64,000 nucleotides of DNA, from the NCBI RefSeq assembly GCF_000173735.1, contig NZ_ACCB01000008.1, positions 1-64,000 of the forward strand, in the 5' to 3' direction. Below the pieces are notes generated by a model that was not told the origin of the DNA, searched no databases, and saw only the letters and a program-made list of their open reading frames with translations. Positions 48,456 to 57,514 of the stretch are shown here, piece by piece. How positions within the stretch are numbered: the first letter of the stretch is position 1; every line of letters starts with the position of its first letter. This stretch comes from Yersinia aldovae ATCC 35236 (GTDB lineage Bacteria > Pseudomonadota > Gammaproteobacteria > Enterobacterales > Enterobacteriaceae). The translations under genes and the position numbers were made by a program.

Positions 48456-48983
48456 ATGGCAACTGTAGGCATTTTCTTTGGCAGCGATACTGGCAATACT
48501 GAAAACATTGCCAAGATGATCCAAAAGCAACTGGGCAAAGAGGTTGCTGAGGTTCATGACATTGCCAAAAGCAGTAAAGAAGATTTAGAAGGCTTCGATA
48601 TTCTGCTGATCGGTATTCCAACCTGGTATTACGGTGAAGCGCAGTGTGACTGGGATGATTTCTTCCCAACCCTGGAAGAGATCGATTTCAACGGCAAGCT
48701 GGTTGCATTGTTCGGTTGCGGTGATCAGGAAGATTACGCCGAGTATTTCTGTGATGCGATGGGCACAGTGCGCGATATCATCGAACCGCGTGGCGCTGCT
48801 ATCGTCGGTCACTGGCCAACCGCAGGCTACCATTTTGAAGCCTCTAAAGGCCTGGCTGATGACGACCACTTTATTGGTCTGGCAATCGATGAAGACCGTC
48901 AGCCAGAGTTGACCAATGAACGTGTTCACGCTTGGGTAAAACAGATCAGTGAAGAACTGAATTTGGCCGAGATCGTCGGTTAA
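48456..48983 (+). CDS. fldA: Flavodoxin FldA
   Basis: FMN electron carrier for biosynthetic enzymes such as BioB, IspG/IspH and MetH. The 175 aa product starts MATVGIFFGSDTGNTENIAK; the phosphate-binding loop is SDTGNT. Tyr and Trp that stack on FMN lie in IPTWYYGEAQCDWDD and GCGDQEDYAEYF. It is the long-chain type. It precedes fur by 443 bp, as in E. coli. Confidence 0.96.
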   Translation: MATVGIFFGSDTGNTENIAKMIQKQLGKEVAEVHDIAKSSKEDLEGFDILLIGIPTWYYGEAQCDWDDFFPTLEEIDFNGKLVALFGCGDQEDYAEYFCDAMGTVRDIIEPRGAAIVGHWPTAGYHFEASKGLADDDHFIGLAIDEDRQPELTNERVHAWVKQISEELNLAEIVG

Positions 48984-48993
48984 TTTGGTATAT

Positions 48994-49048
48994 CGGAAAC
49001 GCTGTGATGGTGTCTTTTATATACAATCAGGCGTTTCCGCCCTTTTTT
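48994..49048 (+). terminator. Putative terminator of fldA
   Basis: CGGAAACGC (48994-49002) and GCGTTTCCG (49031-49039) form a 9 bp perfect stem, followed by CCC and six T. The loop is 28 nt, longer than usual, but position and T tract fit a terminator 11 nt after the fldA stop. Confidence 0.65.
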
Positions 49049-49188
49049 AAGCACGCTTGCTTCGCGTAAAATAACCTCTTTCGCCCTGAATAGCCCACCA
49101 AACATGTGTGGCTATGTCTGCCGGGTAAATTTGCTTTGTTAAGCGGCCCACAAATCCGCACCATCATCGGTGTAAAATGAAAATAAAC

Positions 49189-49218
49189 GGCTACAAATTT
49201 GTAACTTTATTTGTAGCC
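49189..49218. repeat. Perfect inverted repeat in the fldA-fur region
   Basis: GGCTACAAAT and ATTTGTAGCC are perfect 10 bp inverted repeats separated by 10 nt, about 210 nt before fur. There is no T tract after either arm. It could be an operator for a dimeric regulator or a leader hairpin. The rest of 49049-49426 shows no gene; the small uof frame that overlaps fur in E. coli has no usable start here. Confidence 0.6.
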
Positions 49219-49426
49219 ACTGTACACTTGAATGATGTGTTATCCCCATTCCTCAACACACTGCATGATTAATCTTACAAAGTGTGCAATTATAACTTTG
49301 TTAACAACCACGGTTTTCATTTGGGGCTAGCAGTTCTATAATGAGACGCAATTGAGAATATTGCGCCACGGATGTCATAGGCTGAACAGCCTTAATTTGA
49401 ATCGATAGTAATAGGACTGAATCCGC

Positions 49427-49873
49427 ATGACTGACAACAACAAAGCCTTAAAAAACGCAGGCCTTAAAGTAACACTGCCCCGGCTCAAAATTCTGGAAGT
49501 GTTGCAAAACCCAGCGTGCCATCACGTCAGCGCGGAAGATCTTTATAAAAAGCTGATCGATATCGGAGAAGAGATTGGTTTGGCAACGGTTTACCGTGTG
49601 CTGAATCAGTTTGATGATGCCGGTATTGTTACCCGCCATAACTTCGAAGGCGGCAAATCAGTCTTTGAGCTGACGCAACAACATCACCATGATCACCTTA
49701 TCTGTCTGGATTGCGGCAAAGTGATCGAATTTAGCAATGAATCGATTGAATCGCTGCAACGTGAAATTGCTAAACAACACGGTATCAAACTGACCAATCA
49801 CAGTCTGTATCTGTACGGCCACTGTGAATCCGGTGATTGCCGTGAAAATGAGTCAGCTCACGACAAAAGATAA
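49427..49873 (+). CDS. fur: Ferric uptake regulator Fur
   Basis: Iron-responsive repressor, 148 aa as in E. coli. The winged-helix DNA-binding domain is residues 1-82, with LATVYRVLNQFDDAGIVTRH as recognition region. The metal and dimerisation domain has HHHDHLICLDCGKVIEF (His cluster and the Cys93/Cys96 pair). A second CxxxxC (CESGDC) is at about 133-138. It is expected to repress iron-uptake genes and to control itself. Confidence 0.97.
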   Translation: MTDNNKALKNAGLKVTLPRLKILEVLQNPACHHVSAEDLYKKLIDIGEEIGLATVYRVLNQFDDAGIVTRHNFEGGKSVFELTQQHHHDHLICLDCGKVIEFSNESIESLQREIAKQHGIKLTNHSLYLYGHCESGDCRENESAHDKR

Positions 49874-50001
49874 TGCTGTTTTATCGCGTTAACTTATAAA
49901 GATTTTTAAGCACTGCTGAAATATACAACCCGCAATATGGCCGCCTTTCCCGCATGTAACCCGAGATTAGCTCGGTGGGGAGTCAGGTGGTCATTCTTAT
50001 T

Positions 50002-50120
50002 TATACCCTTATCCCTTAGTTACTCTCATTCATCCTATGAACCAGCGCAAGTGCTGCTCAAAATAGTTTATAACCAATTTGTTATTCGCTGGCGGCCTAC
50101 CTGCAATGACTTTGGGTATA
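50002..50120. repeat. 119 bp miniature element with TATACCC ends
   Basis: The stretch between fur and the chitobiase terminator begins TATACCC and ends GGGTATA. The right part (GGCGGCCTACCTGCAATGAC before TTTGGGTATA) resembles one ERIC terminus. The left and central parts do not show the ERIC core, so this may be a different or scrambled small element. Confidence 0.5.
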
Positions 50121-50148
50121 GACCTTGCGGCCTGCATAAATTTAACGC

Positions 50149-50174
50149 AAAAAAAACCCCGGACTCGCCGGGGG
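50149..50174 (-). terminator. Rho-independent terminator of the chiP-chiQ-chitobiase operon
   Basis: On the minus strand CCCCGG and CCGGGG flank a 5 nt loop and are followed by eight T. It lies about 90 nt after the chitobiase stop. Confidence 0.9.
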
Positions 50175-50266
50175 AAAGCTATCAACTCAACTTCATTTAA
50201 TCGACAATTCGTTGAGCTACAAATAAATCAAACAGGGGGTACATCAGACACAGCACTTACAAAGCA

Positions 50267-52945
50267 TCAAACTTTAACCGGTTCAACGCGGCTACTGCGT
50301 TTGCCATCCGGGCTGGTCGAGCGGATCAACACCTCACCACTGACCTTAGGCTGCGCGTTGACATCATACTTCTGCCACTGCTTACCACCATCAGTTGAAT
50401 ACTCGATAATCAAGCCAGGCAGAGAGATATTGGCTTCCAACAGCCCGGTAACAATCCGCGCTCCCGGAACCGGCAAGCGATATGACACACCCGCTTTATC
50501 CAGTTTTGCCAGTTCGCGCTGGCCCATGATGTTGGCAAAACGCTGCCAGTCACTGTCCAATGCTTTGGTATCAACCCAGTGTGTTTCGCCACCTTTATAC
50601 TCGCGACCCGCTTGATAGGTCTGCTCCCATGATGCGCGATGCCAGGCACGCTCAGCCAATGGCAACACCCGTGGGAAGATCATGTATTCCATCTGCTCAT
50701 CAGTACGGACGGTTTCATTCCATGACTGACCAGAGATACCCTGTACACCCGGCCACGCTTTATCGCTCTTCGCGCTAAAGTGATTGCCGTCGCGATCCAC
50801 GGAGGTTTCAGCGTTTTGCGGCATGTTATTGGGAGCGAAACTAAAGACCTTAGCCTCATCAGTGAAGCGCGTTGCCCAGTAGTAGCCGCGTTCATTCGGA
50901 TTAACTTCATATGGCATATCGAAATAGACATAATCTGGATTGGAAGCTACAACTTCATAGCCTTTATTGGCCCAATCATTGATAGAATCAGCCCCGCCCC
51001 AGTAGAGGGTATCCCAGAAGTTGACGCCAACACGTTTGGTCGCAAACGCTTTGGCATCTTTCGCGTCTTTCAAACCATCCTGCCAGGCTTGCATCTTCTC
51101 GATACCGTGAGCATTGACCATCTTGCTGACTTCAATAGCGAAGTAGCTGGAAAGGTGCTCAACATCCTGAATCTTGCCTTGCTTAACCATGTCCTGACAG
51201 ACCTGAGACTTGGCCCACGGCTTATCTTCAACACTCTTATCGATAATGCCCTTACCTGGTTCGATTGGGCCACCTTTGTCCTGGAACCCCGCCCCCAGAC
51301 GAATGTTTTTCGCTTCATCACCGCCAAAGTGCCAGGTGGTCAGCGGCATTCCCGCGTCTTTATGCATCTGAGCCATTTCGCCAATCACTTTATCGACAAA
51401 GCGTTTGGACGAGTCCAGACATGGATTCAGATAGCTTTTGCGCTCATAGAACTGCACCGAGGTAGTATTAGAGTCATCCGTCGGGTCAACCAAGCGGAAT
51501 TCGTTGGCTTCTTTTTCCTTACCCTGCTTCATCAGATTGTTGTAGCGCGCTTCCATCGAAACCACCGCTGCACGGGCATGTGCTGGCATATCAATCTCAG
51601 GAATGACATCAATCTGGCGCGCCTTAGCGTATTGCAAGATCTCAATATAATCGTCACGGGTAAAATGACCACTGCCCAGATTATTGCTATCCGGGCCAGA
51701 ACCCAGTTGTGGCAACAGACAGGTGGTTTCAGTCAAGTCATGACAACGCTTACCACCGACATCCGTCAGTTCCGGCAAGCCTGGAATTTCAATACGCCAG
51801 CCTTCATCATCACTCAGATGGAAGTGGAATTTGTTCAGCTTATAAGCTGCCATCTGATCAAGCAGGCGCAGCACTGCATCTTTGGTTTTGAAGTTACGGC
51901 CCACATCGAGGAAAACACCACGGTATTCAAAGCGTGGTGCATCTTTCGCCTCAAGAGTAGCAATGTTCTTACTGCCGTCCGTCGGAACCAGAGAAAGGAT
52001 GGATTGCAGACCATAGAATACGCCGGTTGGATCAAAACCAATCACCTGTGCGCCTTGCTCGCCAATATTCAGCTCATAAGCACCAGAAACCGCTAAATCA
52101 CCTTTAAAAGCGGTGGGTTGAACCCCTGTTTTTATTGGGTAACCCGTCGCGTTCATCTTCAGCCCGAGTAACTCAAAGCGCTGCTGTACCGCCTTAGCAG
52201 CCGGTTTGGGTAACGCGTTCAGATCCAGTGCCACACCGTTACTCAAATCGATATCTTGTTGATAAACCTTAACATCCATTGGCGTCGGGATGATTTGCCC
52301 ACGCAAGTTAGCCGCCGATAACGTTTTTACCGTTTCATTTTTGATAAAACGTGATTCTGGCGTCATCAGCACGTTATTGTCGTCTTTGGTGCGCTTCCAC
52401 TGCGAGTCAGTAAACGGTGTCAGATATTCACTAATATCTTCAGTATCGGTATTTTTCAGGATTTTTGGCTTGGCATCGCCAGAAGTCGCGTACCAGCGTG
52501 GCATAAAATCAGTGTCAAACAACTGCCAGTACTCACCGGTGATGGGGATTTCAACGGCCTGATTGGCAGGGAAACCCGTAAATTTGGCCGTGGGTTCAAT
52601 CTTATGCAGATCACCGGTTAGGTGAGTAATTTTAAACTGGCTGTTATCTACCGTCAGGATTTGGCGGATGCTGTGGAAGTAAATAGCCCAATCCTGGCCT
52701 TTGATTTCATCTCCCGTATTGGTCAGAGTAATAACTAACTTATTACAAGATGCCCAATCAGCCCCCAGCTTGGCACAATCCACACCATTTTCAGCAGCGC
52801 GGTTATCTAACAGTTTATAGTTAACGTTTAATGCACTGAGCTGGTCAACAGTCTGCTGATGGGTGGCATCCGCTTGTGCATATCCCATCAAACCAAAAGT
52901 CGCGGTTATCGCCGCCAACGCATTTAATCTAAATTTGTTCATCAC
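50267..52945 (-). CDS. ctb: Chitobiase (beta-N-acetylhexosaminidase, GH20)
   Basis: Hydrolyses chitobiose to GlcNAc, probably in the periplasm. The 892 aa product is close in length to Serratia chitobiase (about 885). It has a signal peptide ending near AQA (residue 25), an N-terminal carbohydrate-binding domain (about 30-200), a GH20b domain (about 210-335) and the catalytic barrel (about 340-770). The acid/base pair is in [15 protein letters not shown] (Asp-Glu near residue 550). A C-terminal Ig-like domain (about 800-892) follows. It is third in chiP-chiQ-ctb, 48 nt after chiQ. Confidence 0.95.
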   Translation of the reverse strand: MMNKFRLNALAAITATFGLMGYAQADATHQQTVDQLSALNVNYKLLDNRAAENGVDCAKLGADWASCNKLVITLTNTGDEIKGQDWAIYFHSIRQILTVDNSQFKITHLTGDLHKIEPTAKFTGFPANQAVEIPITGEYWQLFDTDFMPRWYATSGDAKPKILKNTDTEDISEYLTPFTDSQWKRTKDDNNVLMTPESRFIKNETVKTLSAANLRGQIIPTPMDVKVYQQDIDLSNGVALDLNALPKPAAKAVQQRFELLGLKMNATGYPIKTGVQPTAFKGDLAVSGAYELNIGEQGAQVIGFDPTGVFYGLQSILSLVPTDGSKNIATLEAKDAPRFEYRGVFLDVGRNFKTKDAVLRLLDQMAAYKLNKFHFHLSDDEGWRIEIPGLPELTDVGGKRCHDLTETTCLLPQLGSGPDSNNLGSGHFTRDDYIEILQYAKARQIDVIPEIDMPAHARAAVVSMEARYNNLMKQGKEKEANEFRLVDPTDDSNTTSVQFYERKSYLNPCLDSSKRFVDKVIGEMAQMHKDAGMPLTTWHFGGDEAKNIRLGAGFQDKGGPIEPGKGIIDKSVEDKPWAKSQVCQDMVKQGKIQDVEHLSSYFAIEVSKMVNAHGIEKMQAWQDGLKDAKDAKAFATKRVGVNFWDTLYWGGADSINDWANKGYEVVASNPDYVYFDMPYEVNPNERGYYWATRFTDEAKVFSFAPNNMPQNAETSVDRDGNHFSAKSDKAWPGVQGISGQSWNETVRTDEQMEYMIFPRVLPLAERAWHRASWEQTYQAGREYKGGETHWVDTKALDSDWQRFANIMGQRELAKLDKAGVSYRLPVPGARIVTGLLEANISLPGLIIEYSTDGGKQWQKYDVNAQPKVSGEVLIRSTSPDGKRSSRVEPVKV

Positions 52946-52993
52946 TAACCTCGTCCGTAATGGTTATTGGCTATTGCCCTAATTACTTATAGT

Positions 52994-53350
52994 TTAATTA
53001 CTGCGACTCGTACTGCTGGCGGCTGAGTTATTGCTGCGAATTTCCTGCCACAGCTTGCCACATTGCTCGTTATAAGCCTGGCCATTGCCAGTATGAGCCG
53101 CATCAATGCAACGTTGGTAATCCAATACCCGTACCGTTTCTTTGTCAGTAAAGGCTTGATGTGCTTTTTCTTGTTTCAAGACATTCAACACCGCTTTGCA
53201 AGGGATCAGCCTTTCCGGTTGACCTTCGCTGGCCGTCATACAGGCGCTGTAGGCTTGCTTGAGTTGGCTATCTTCCGACTGAACAGGCTGTTGTGGTGCA
53301 CAGGCACTTAATCCCAACACCGCAGCAATAATAAAAAGCGTTTTCTTCAT
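52994..53350 (-). CDS. chiQ: ChiQ lipoprotein (YbfN)
   Basis: Small outer-membrane-type lipoprotein co-expressed with ChiP. I start at 53350 (MKKTLFIIAAVLGLSAC), with GGAG eight nt upstream, giving 118 aa; a GTG nine nt earlier is less likely. The lipobox is GLSAC with Cys at residue 17. The mature part has several Cys (YSACMTASEG, IPCKAVL, YQRCIDAA, NEQCGKL) that could form disulfides. Its function beyond support of chitosugar uptake is not known. Confidence 0.9.
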   Translation of the reverse strand: MKKTLFIIAAVLGLSACAPQQPVQSEDSQLKQAYSACMTASEGQPERLIPCKAVLNVLKQEKAHQAFTDKETVRVLDYQRCIDAAHTGNGQAYNEQCGKLWQEIRSNNSAASSTSRSN

Positions 53351-53401
53351 GGCAGGCACTCCATAATCCCCAGCATCACTGCCAGAGTGGGTTTATCAGG
53401 A

Positions 53402-54805
53402 TCAGAAGATGGTAAATGGCGCAATCACGATGAATTTAACGTCTTTTTCATCCTGGAATACGTTACCGAAACCACCGCCATAGCTTGGGATATTGGTGTG
53501 GTTGTCGTACATGGTGTAGTGCAGTTTGAACAGCGTGCCTTTCGCACGGCCTTCTTGCAGGGTGTAGAGGACGTCAAAGTTCCATGCGGATTCTTTCAAA
53601 CGGGTATTCTGGTCAAACTTCGGATTGGTGCTTGGTTTCGCATCCCAGCCATAAGCATAAGAGGTTCCAACCGCCCACCCTGCCAGATTCCAGTTTTTCA
53701 AGTCATACATCACGCCACCGAACAGCGCTTTTTCGCCGTTGGCGTTAAAATCAGAACGGGAATCCCACCAAACATCCAGGCGACCATTAGATGAAGCATA
53801 GCCCGGTGTCATACGTTGCAGGAAGTAGCCTTGATTACCGTCGGCTTTAGCCCAGGTTCCTTCCAGACGCAGATCGAATGGCCCGGTGGTGTAACCCAGT
53901 GTCAGTGCCTGCAACCATGCCAAACCGTCATAAACATCATTGATATTACTGGCACCGCCATCCACTTTATCTTTAGCACCGTAGAATTGGTAAGAAGTCC
54001 GCAGATCATTGCCCGCAACCGGGAAAGCATAAGAGGCTTTCGCAAAGTATTGGTCCATATAATCTTTAGCCTGACCGAATGCCGCTTCCATCACCAGTTT
54101 GTTTTTGAAGTCGTATTTAGCACCGATTGAGTGCAAGTAACTGACACCGGTCAAACCATCAGCCTGACGGAAGTTGTACATGTTCTGATACCACGGTGCT
54201 TTATATTCATCAGTCCACATGTAAGACATGGACAGTGCGCCCGCCGTATCAAAATCAAATTTCGCGCCGCCTTCCGCACCACGATAGGTCCCTGGCATAA
54301 AGCTCCAGTGCGGAGCCAGCAAGGTCTGGCCAGTCGGTTGGATATAACCCCCACGCGCCCAAAAATCGCCTAACTTAAATTTGGCAGCCGCTTTATAAAC
54401 ACTGACACCGCTCTTATCACCAGTCCACTTTTCGTCCCAACGGGTTTTGGCATCACTGAAACCAATTTCGTTCGGAGCAGCAGGGCCACTGTTGCTCATT
54501 TCAACCGCGCCAAACGCAGCCAGATCGATACCAAAGATGTCTGCCGCATAACCCGACGAGAAATCCAGATTGGCGTTAAATGTGGAGTGATGTAGGTTGG
54601 CAACGTATTTACCATATTCAGCACTTCCCGGCGTTAAATCCTTACGGTCACGCTGACGCTGCCAATAGTAAATACCGCCGGTCAGCGACGAATCATCAAT
54701 AAAACCTTCAGCCTTGGCTTCTGGGGCTGCCATGAACCCCGTTCCTAACAATGCGCCCACGACGGCGAGCGCTAATGTTTTACGTTTTACATCGTGCGTA
54801 ACCAT
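53402..54805 (-). CDS. chiP: Chitoporin ChiP (YbfM)
   Basis: Outer-membrane channel for chitooligosaccharides, of the OprD-type porin family. The 467 aa product has a signal peptide ending AKAE (about residue 32) and then [20 protein letters not shown], as in E. coli ChiP. It contains repeated aromatic-ended beta strands and the terminal FTIF, with final Phe. It heads chiP-chiQ-ctb. The leader carries a ChiX-complementary sequence over the ribosome-binding site. Confidence 0.95.
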   Translation of the reverse strand: MVTHDVKRKTLALAVVGALLGTGFMAAPEAKAEGFIDDSSLTGGIYYWQRQRDRKDLTPGSAEYGKYVANLHHSTFNANLDFSSGYAADIFGIDLAAFGAVEMSNSGPAAPNEIGFSDAKTRWDEKWTGDKSGVSVYKAAAKFKLGDFWARGGYIQPTGQTLLAPHWSFMPGTYRGAEGGAKFDFDTAGALSMSYMWTDEYKAPWYQNMYNFRQADGLTGVSYLHSIGAKYDFKNKLVMEAAFGQAKDYMDQYFAKASYAFPVAGNDLRTSYQFYGAKDKVDGGASNINDVYDGLAWLQALTLGYTTGPFDLRLEGTWAKADGNQGYFLQRMTPGYASSNGRLDVWWDSRSDFNANGEKALFGGVMYDLKNWNLAGWAVGTSYAYGWDAKPSTNPKFDQNTRLKESAWNFDVLYTLQEGRAKGTLFKLHYTMYDNHTNIPSYGGGFGNVFQDEKDVKFIVIAPFTIF

Positions 54806-54815
54806 AAGAAAAAAA

Positions 54816-54826
54816 TCCTCTTTGAC
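54816..54826 (-). promoter_or_regulatory. ChiX small-RNA pairing site and ribosome-binding site of chiP
   Basis: On the minus strand GTCAAAGAGGA lies 10 nt before the chiP ATG and includes its Shine-Dalgarno sequence. It is fully complementary to the seed TCCTCTTTGAC of the E. coli small RNA ChiX as I remember it. In E. coli and Salmonella ChiX pairs there and blocks chiP translation until chitosugars release it. Confidence 0.75.
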
Positions 54827-55400
54827 ATCACATTTAAAGTGCGCCCTCTGTGTCCACCACAGCTCACAGGTGCCGCCTCAAAAAAAACCTAAATAGGTAA
54901 AATTTCTTGCCCGGAAGAAATTTCCGTTAGCAATTAGTTTTCAAAAAAACAATTTCGACAAAACAATTTTCAATAAAACAAACTCGTGCTGATGTGTTGC
55001 TGTAATACAGACTATTTTTCGCGACGCGAATTATCAATCAAAAATAAAGCTAACTTTTCAAAGTATGACAATGAGCACATAATTGTGAAAAATATTACCA
55101 AGTTCACAAAAGCTTAAAAAACAATGCATAGCATCCTTTTTTTGGCAAAAATAGTCTCTCATTGACATAATTGAATGGTTTCAGCTCGCACAATAAAATG
55201 TGATTTTTTTATTAAGATGAAGGTTTTTTATTCAGTTAATTTGCAAAGCGAATGTTTAAGAAAGACTTACAGTGAGTCACCTGGCGGGGAAGAAAGAGGT
55301 TAATAGGCCGTGATTGACCATGAGGTAATGCCGAGAGTAATGGAAAAGGAAATGCTCATTAGAGTTTAGTAAAATAAACTATTTCACGTTTTTAGGGGGT
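54827..55400. other. AT-rich region between chiP and glnS
   Basis: This 574 bp region is very AT-rich, with several runs of A or T, and lies upstream of chiP. It probably holds the chiP promoter and NagC/CRP sites, but I see no match strong enough to assign. No gene or repeat is visible. Confidence 0.4.
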
Positions 55401-55430
55401 AAAAAAGGCGTGGACTAAGCCACGCCTTTT
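55401..55430. terminator. Bidirectional-looking terminator of glnS
   Basis: AAAAGGCGTGG and CCACGCCTTTT form an 11 bp perfect stem with a 6 nt loop. On the minus strand it ends in six T, 24 nt after the glnS stop. The plus-strand reading also ends in TTTT, but no plus-strand gene lies upstream. Confidence 0.88.
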
Positions 55431-55453
55431 AGGGTTATTTGATACGTTAAAGC

Positions 55454-57121
55454 TTAGTTTGCCGCTTTAGCCGCCCAGGTGTCACGCAAGCCTACAGTGC
55501 GGTTAAACACTAAAGCATCTGGGCGTGAATAGTGGCTGTCAGCGCAGAAATAACCTTCACGTTCAAACTGGTAGGTTTTTTCTGGGTTCGCATTTGCCAG
55601 GCTCGGCTCAACAAAGCCCTGACGGATAACTAAAGATTCCGGGTTAATCGTCGATAAGAAGTCATCCGCCGCCGCCGGGTTTGGCACACTAAACAGGCGA
55701 TCATATAAACGAATTTCCGCAGGCAGTGCATGAGCCACTGAAACCCAGTGAATAACGCCTTTCACTTTACGGCCATCGGCAGGATCTTTGTTGAGTGTTT
55801 CTGCATCAAAGCTGCAATAAAGTGTCGTAACATTACCTTCGGCGTCTTTCTCAACACGCTCGGCTTTGATGACATAAGCATTACGCAGGCGCACTTCTTT
55901 ACCCAGCACCAGACGCTTATATTGCTTATTAGCTTCTTCACGGAAATCAGCACGATCGATATAAATTTCACTATCAAACGGCACCTGACGGGTACCCATA
56001 TCTGGGTTATTTGGGTGATTTGGCATGGTGAGCCACTCTTCCCCAGCAACCCGGTTTTCGATAACCACTTTGATAGGGTCAAGCACCGCCATCGCCCGCG
56101 GCGCATTTTCGTTTAAATCGTCACGGATACAAGATTCCAGCGACATCATTTCAACGTTGTTATCCTGCTTGGTCACACCGATACGACGGCAGAATTCACG
56201 GATAGAGCCAGCGGTGTAGCCACGGCGACGCAAGCCAGAGATAGTCGGCATACGTGGGTCATCCCAGCCCTCTACCACCTTCTCGGTCACCAGTTGGTTC
56301 AGCTTGCGCTTAGACATGATGGTGTATTCGAGATTCAGGCGAGAGAACTCATACTGACGCGGATGACATTCAATGGAAATATTATCCAGCACCCAATCAT
56401 ACAGACGGCGGTTGTCCTGGAACTCCAGCGTGCAAAGTGAATGGGTGATCCCTTCAATCGCATCGGAAATGCAGTGGGTGAAGTCATACATCGGATAGAT
56501 GCACCACTTGTTACCTGACTGATGATGCTCAGCGAATTTAATACGATATAGCACAGGATCACGCATTACGATAAATGGTGATGCCATATCAATTTTAGCG
56601 CGTAGGCAAGCTGTACCCTCCGCAAAGCCACCGTCACGCATTTTTTCAAACAGTGCCAGATTCTCTTCAATGCTGCGGTCGCGGTATGGGCTGTTTTTAC
56701 CCGGTGCGGTCAATGTGCCGCGATATTCACGCATCTGTTCAGCACTCAGCTCATCGACATACGCCAGGCCTTTGTTAATCAGCTCTACTGCGTACTGATA
56801 CAGTTGATCGAAGTAGTCTGAGGAGTAACGTATATCGCCGCTCCAGGTGAAGCCTAGCCACTCTACGTCGTGTTTAATTGACTCAACAAACTCCACATCT
56901 TCTTTCACTGGGTTGGTGTCATCAAAACGCAGATTACATTGGCCCTGATAGTCTTGGGCAATGCCAAAATTCAGACAAATAGATTTTGCATGGCCGATAT
57001 GCAGATAGCCGTTTGGCTCTGGCGGAAAGCGGGTATGAACCGATGTATGTTTGCCGCTGGCTAAATCTTCGTCAATAATCTGACGGATAAAATTACTCGG
57101 GCGGGCTTCTGCCTCACTCAT
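55454..57121 (-). CDS. glnS: Glutaminyl-tRNA synthetase GlnS
   Basis: Class I aminoacyl-tRNA synthetase that charges tRNA-Gln. The start at 57121 ([15 protein letters not shown]) gives 555 aa and matches E. coli; the frame extends five residues to 57136. The HIGH motif is in [12 protein letters not shown] (about residue 40) and the KMSKS-like motif is MSKRKLN (about residue 268). The C-terminal anticodon-binding beta barrels run from about 340 to 555. An ERIC element lies 40 nt upstream. Confidence 0.97.
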   Translation of the reverse strand: MSEAEARPSNFIRQIIDEDLASGKHTSVHTRFPPEPNGYLHIGHAKSICLNFGIAQDYQGQCNLRFDDTNPVKEDVEFVESIKHDVEWLGFTWSGDIRYSSDYFDQLYQYAVELINKGLAYVDELSAEQMREYRGTLTAPGKNSPYRDRSIEENLALFEKMRDGGFAEGTACLRAKIDMASPFIVMRDPVLYRIKFAEHHQSGNKWCIYPMYDFTHCISDAIEGITHSLCTLEFQDNRRLYDWVLDNISIECHPRQYEFSRLNLEYTIMSKRKLNQLVTEKVVEGWDDPRMPTISGLRRRGYTAGSIREFCRRIGVTKQDNNVEMMSLESCIRDDLNENAPRAMAVLDPIKVVIENRVAGEEWLTMPNHPNNPDMGTRQVPFDSEIYIDRADFREEANKQYKRLVLGKEVRLRNAYVIKAERVEKDAEGNVTTLYCSFDAETLNKDPADGRKVKGVIHWVSVAHALPAEIRLYDRLFSVPNPAAADDFLSTINPESLVIRQGFVEPSLANANPEKTYQFEREGYFCADSHYSRPDALVFNRTVGLRDTWAAKAAN

Positions 57122-57161
57122 TGTTCTTTTCCTCAATGCAAACGCAACAAATATAACCGCA

Positions 57162-57365
57162 TATTTACCTAATAGATTTCAAGATGCAGGAAGGCGGCAA
57201 ACGAGAAAATCCCGATGAGCTTACATAAGTAAGTGATTCGGGTGACAAATCTGTCTGGAGCAGATTTGAACGCTGCTTGCAGCGGCCTCGCAGAGGCGAG
57301 GCCCAGGGATGGGCTGAGTAATGAGCGCAGCCAACACACCTGCAACTTGAAGGATGACAGGTATA
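57162..57365 (+). repeat. ERIC element upstream of glnS
   Basis: This 204 bp copy has the core CCCGATGAGCTTACATAAGT-AAGTGATTCGGGTGA, the same internal insertion as the kdpDE copy (AAATCTGTCTGGAGCAGATTT hairpin, CTTGCAGCGGCCTCGCAGAG) and the right end CCTGCAACTTGAAGGATGAC. It occupies positions -41 to -244 relative to the glnS start, so the promoter is either in the last 40 bp or beyond the repeat. Confidence 0.9.
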
Positions 57366-57514
57366 ATCCAACAAGCCCGGCCCGGAAACAACCGTTTGTT
57401 ACCGTAAACAAAACAAAAAAACGGGAAGAGATTGCTCTCCTCCCGCTACTTTGATTAAAACTCAGGCCAGTGACTCAGTACATCAGCACTTTTTCACTGA
57501 GAATCTTAAACTGA

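Noticed and set aside
49340-49440. A counterpart of the small uof gene that overlaps fur in E. coli
   Set aside because: The frame ending in CATGACTGA, homologous to the end of uof, has a stop (TAA) about 15 codons upstream and no ATG, GTG or TTG start after it.
50780-52096. A 438-codon open frame antisense to the chitobiase gene
   Set aside because: It lies wholly opposite a clear GH20 gene, has no ribosome-binding site or recognisable domain, and is explained by codon bias of the real gene.
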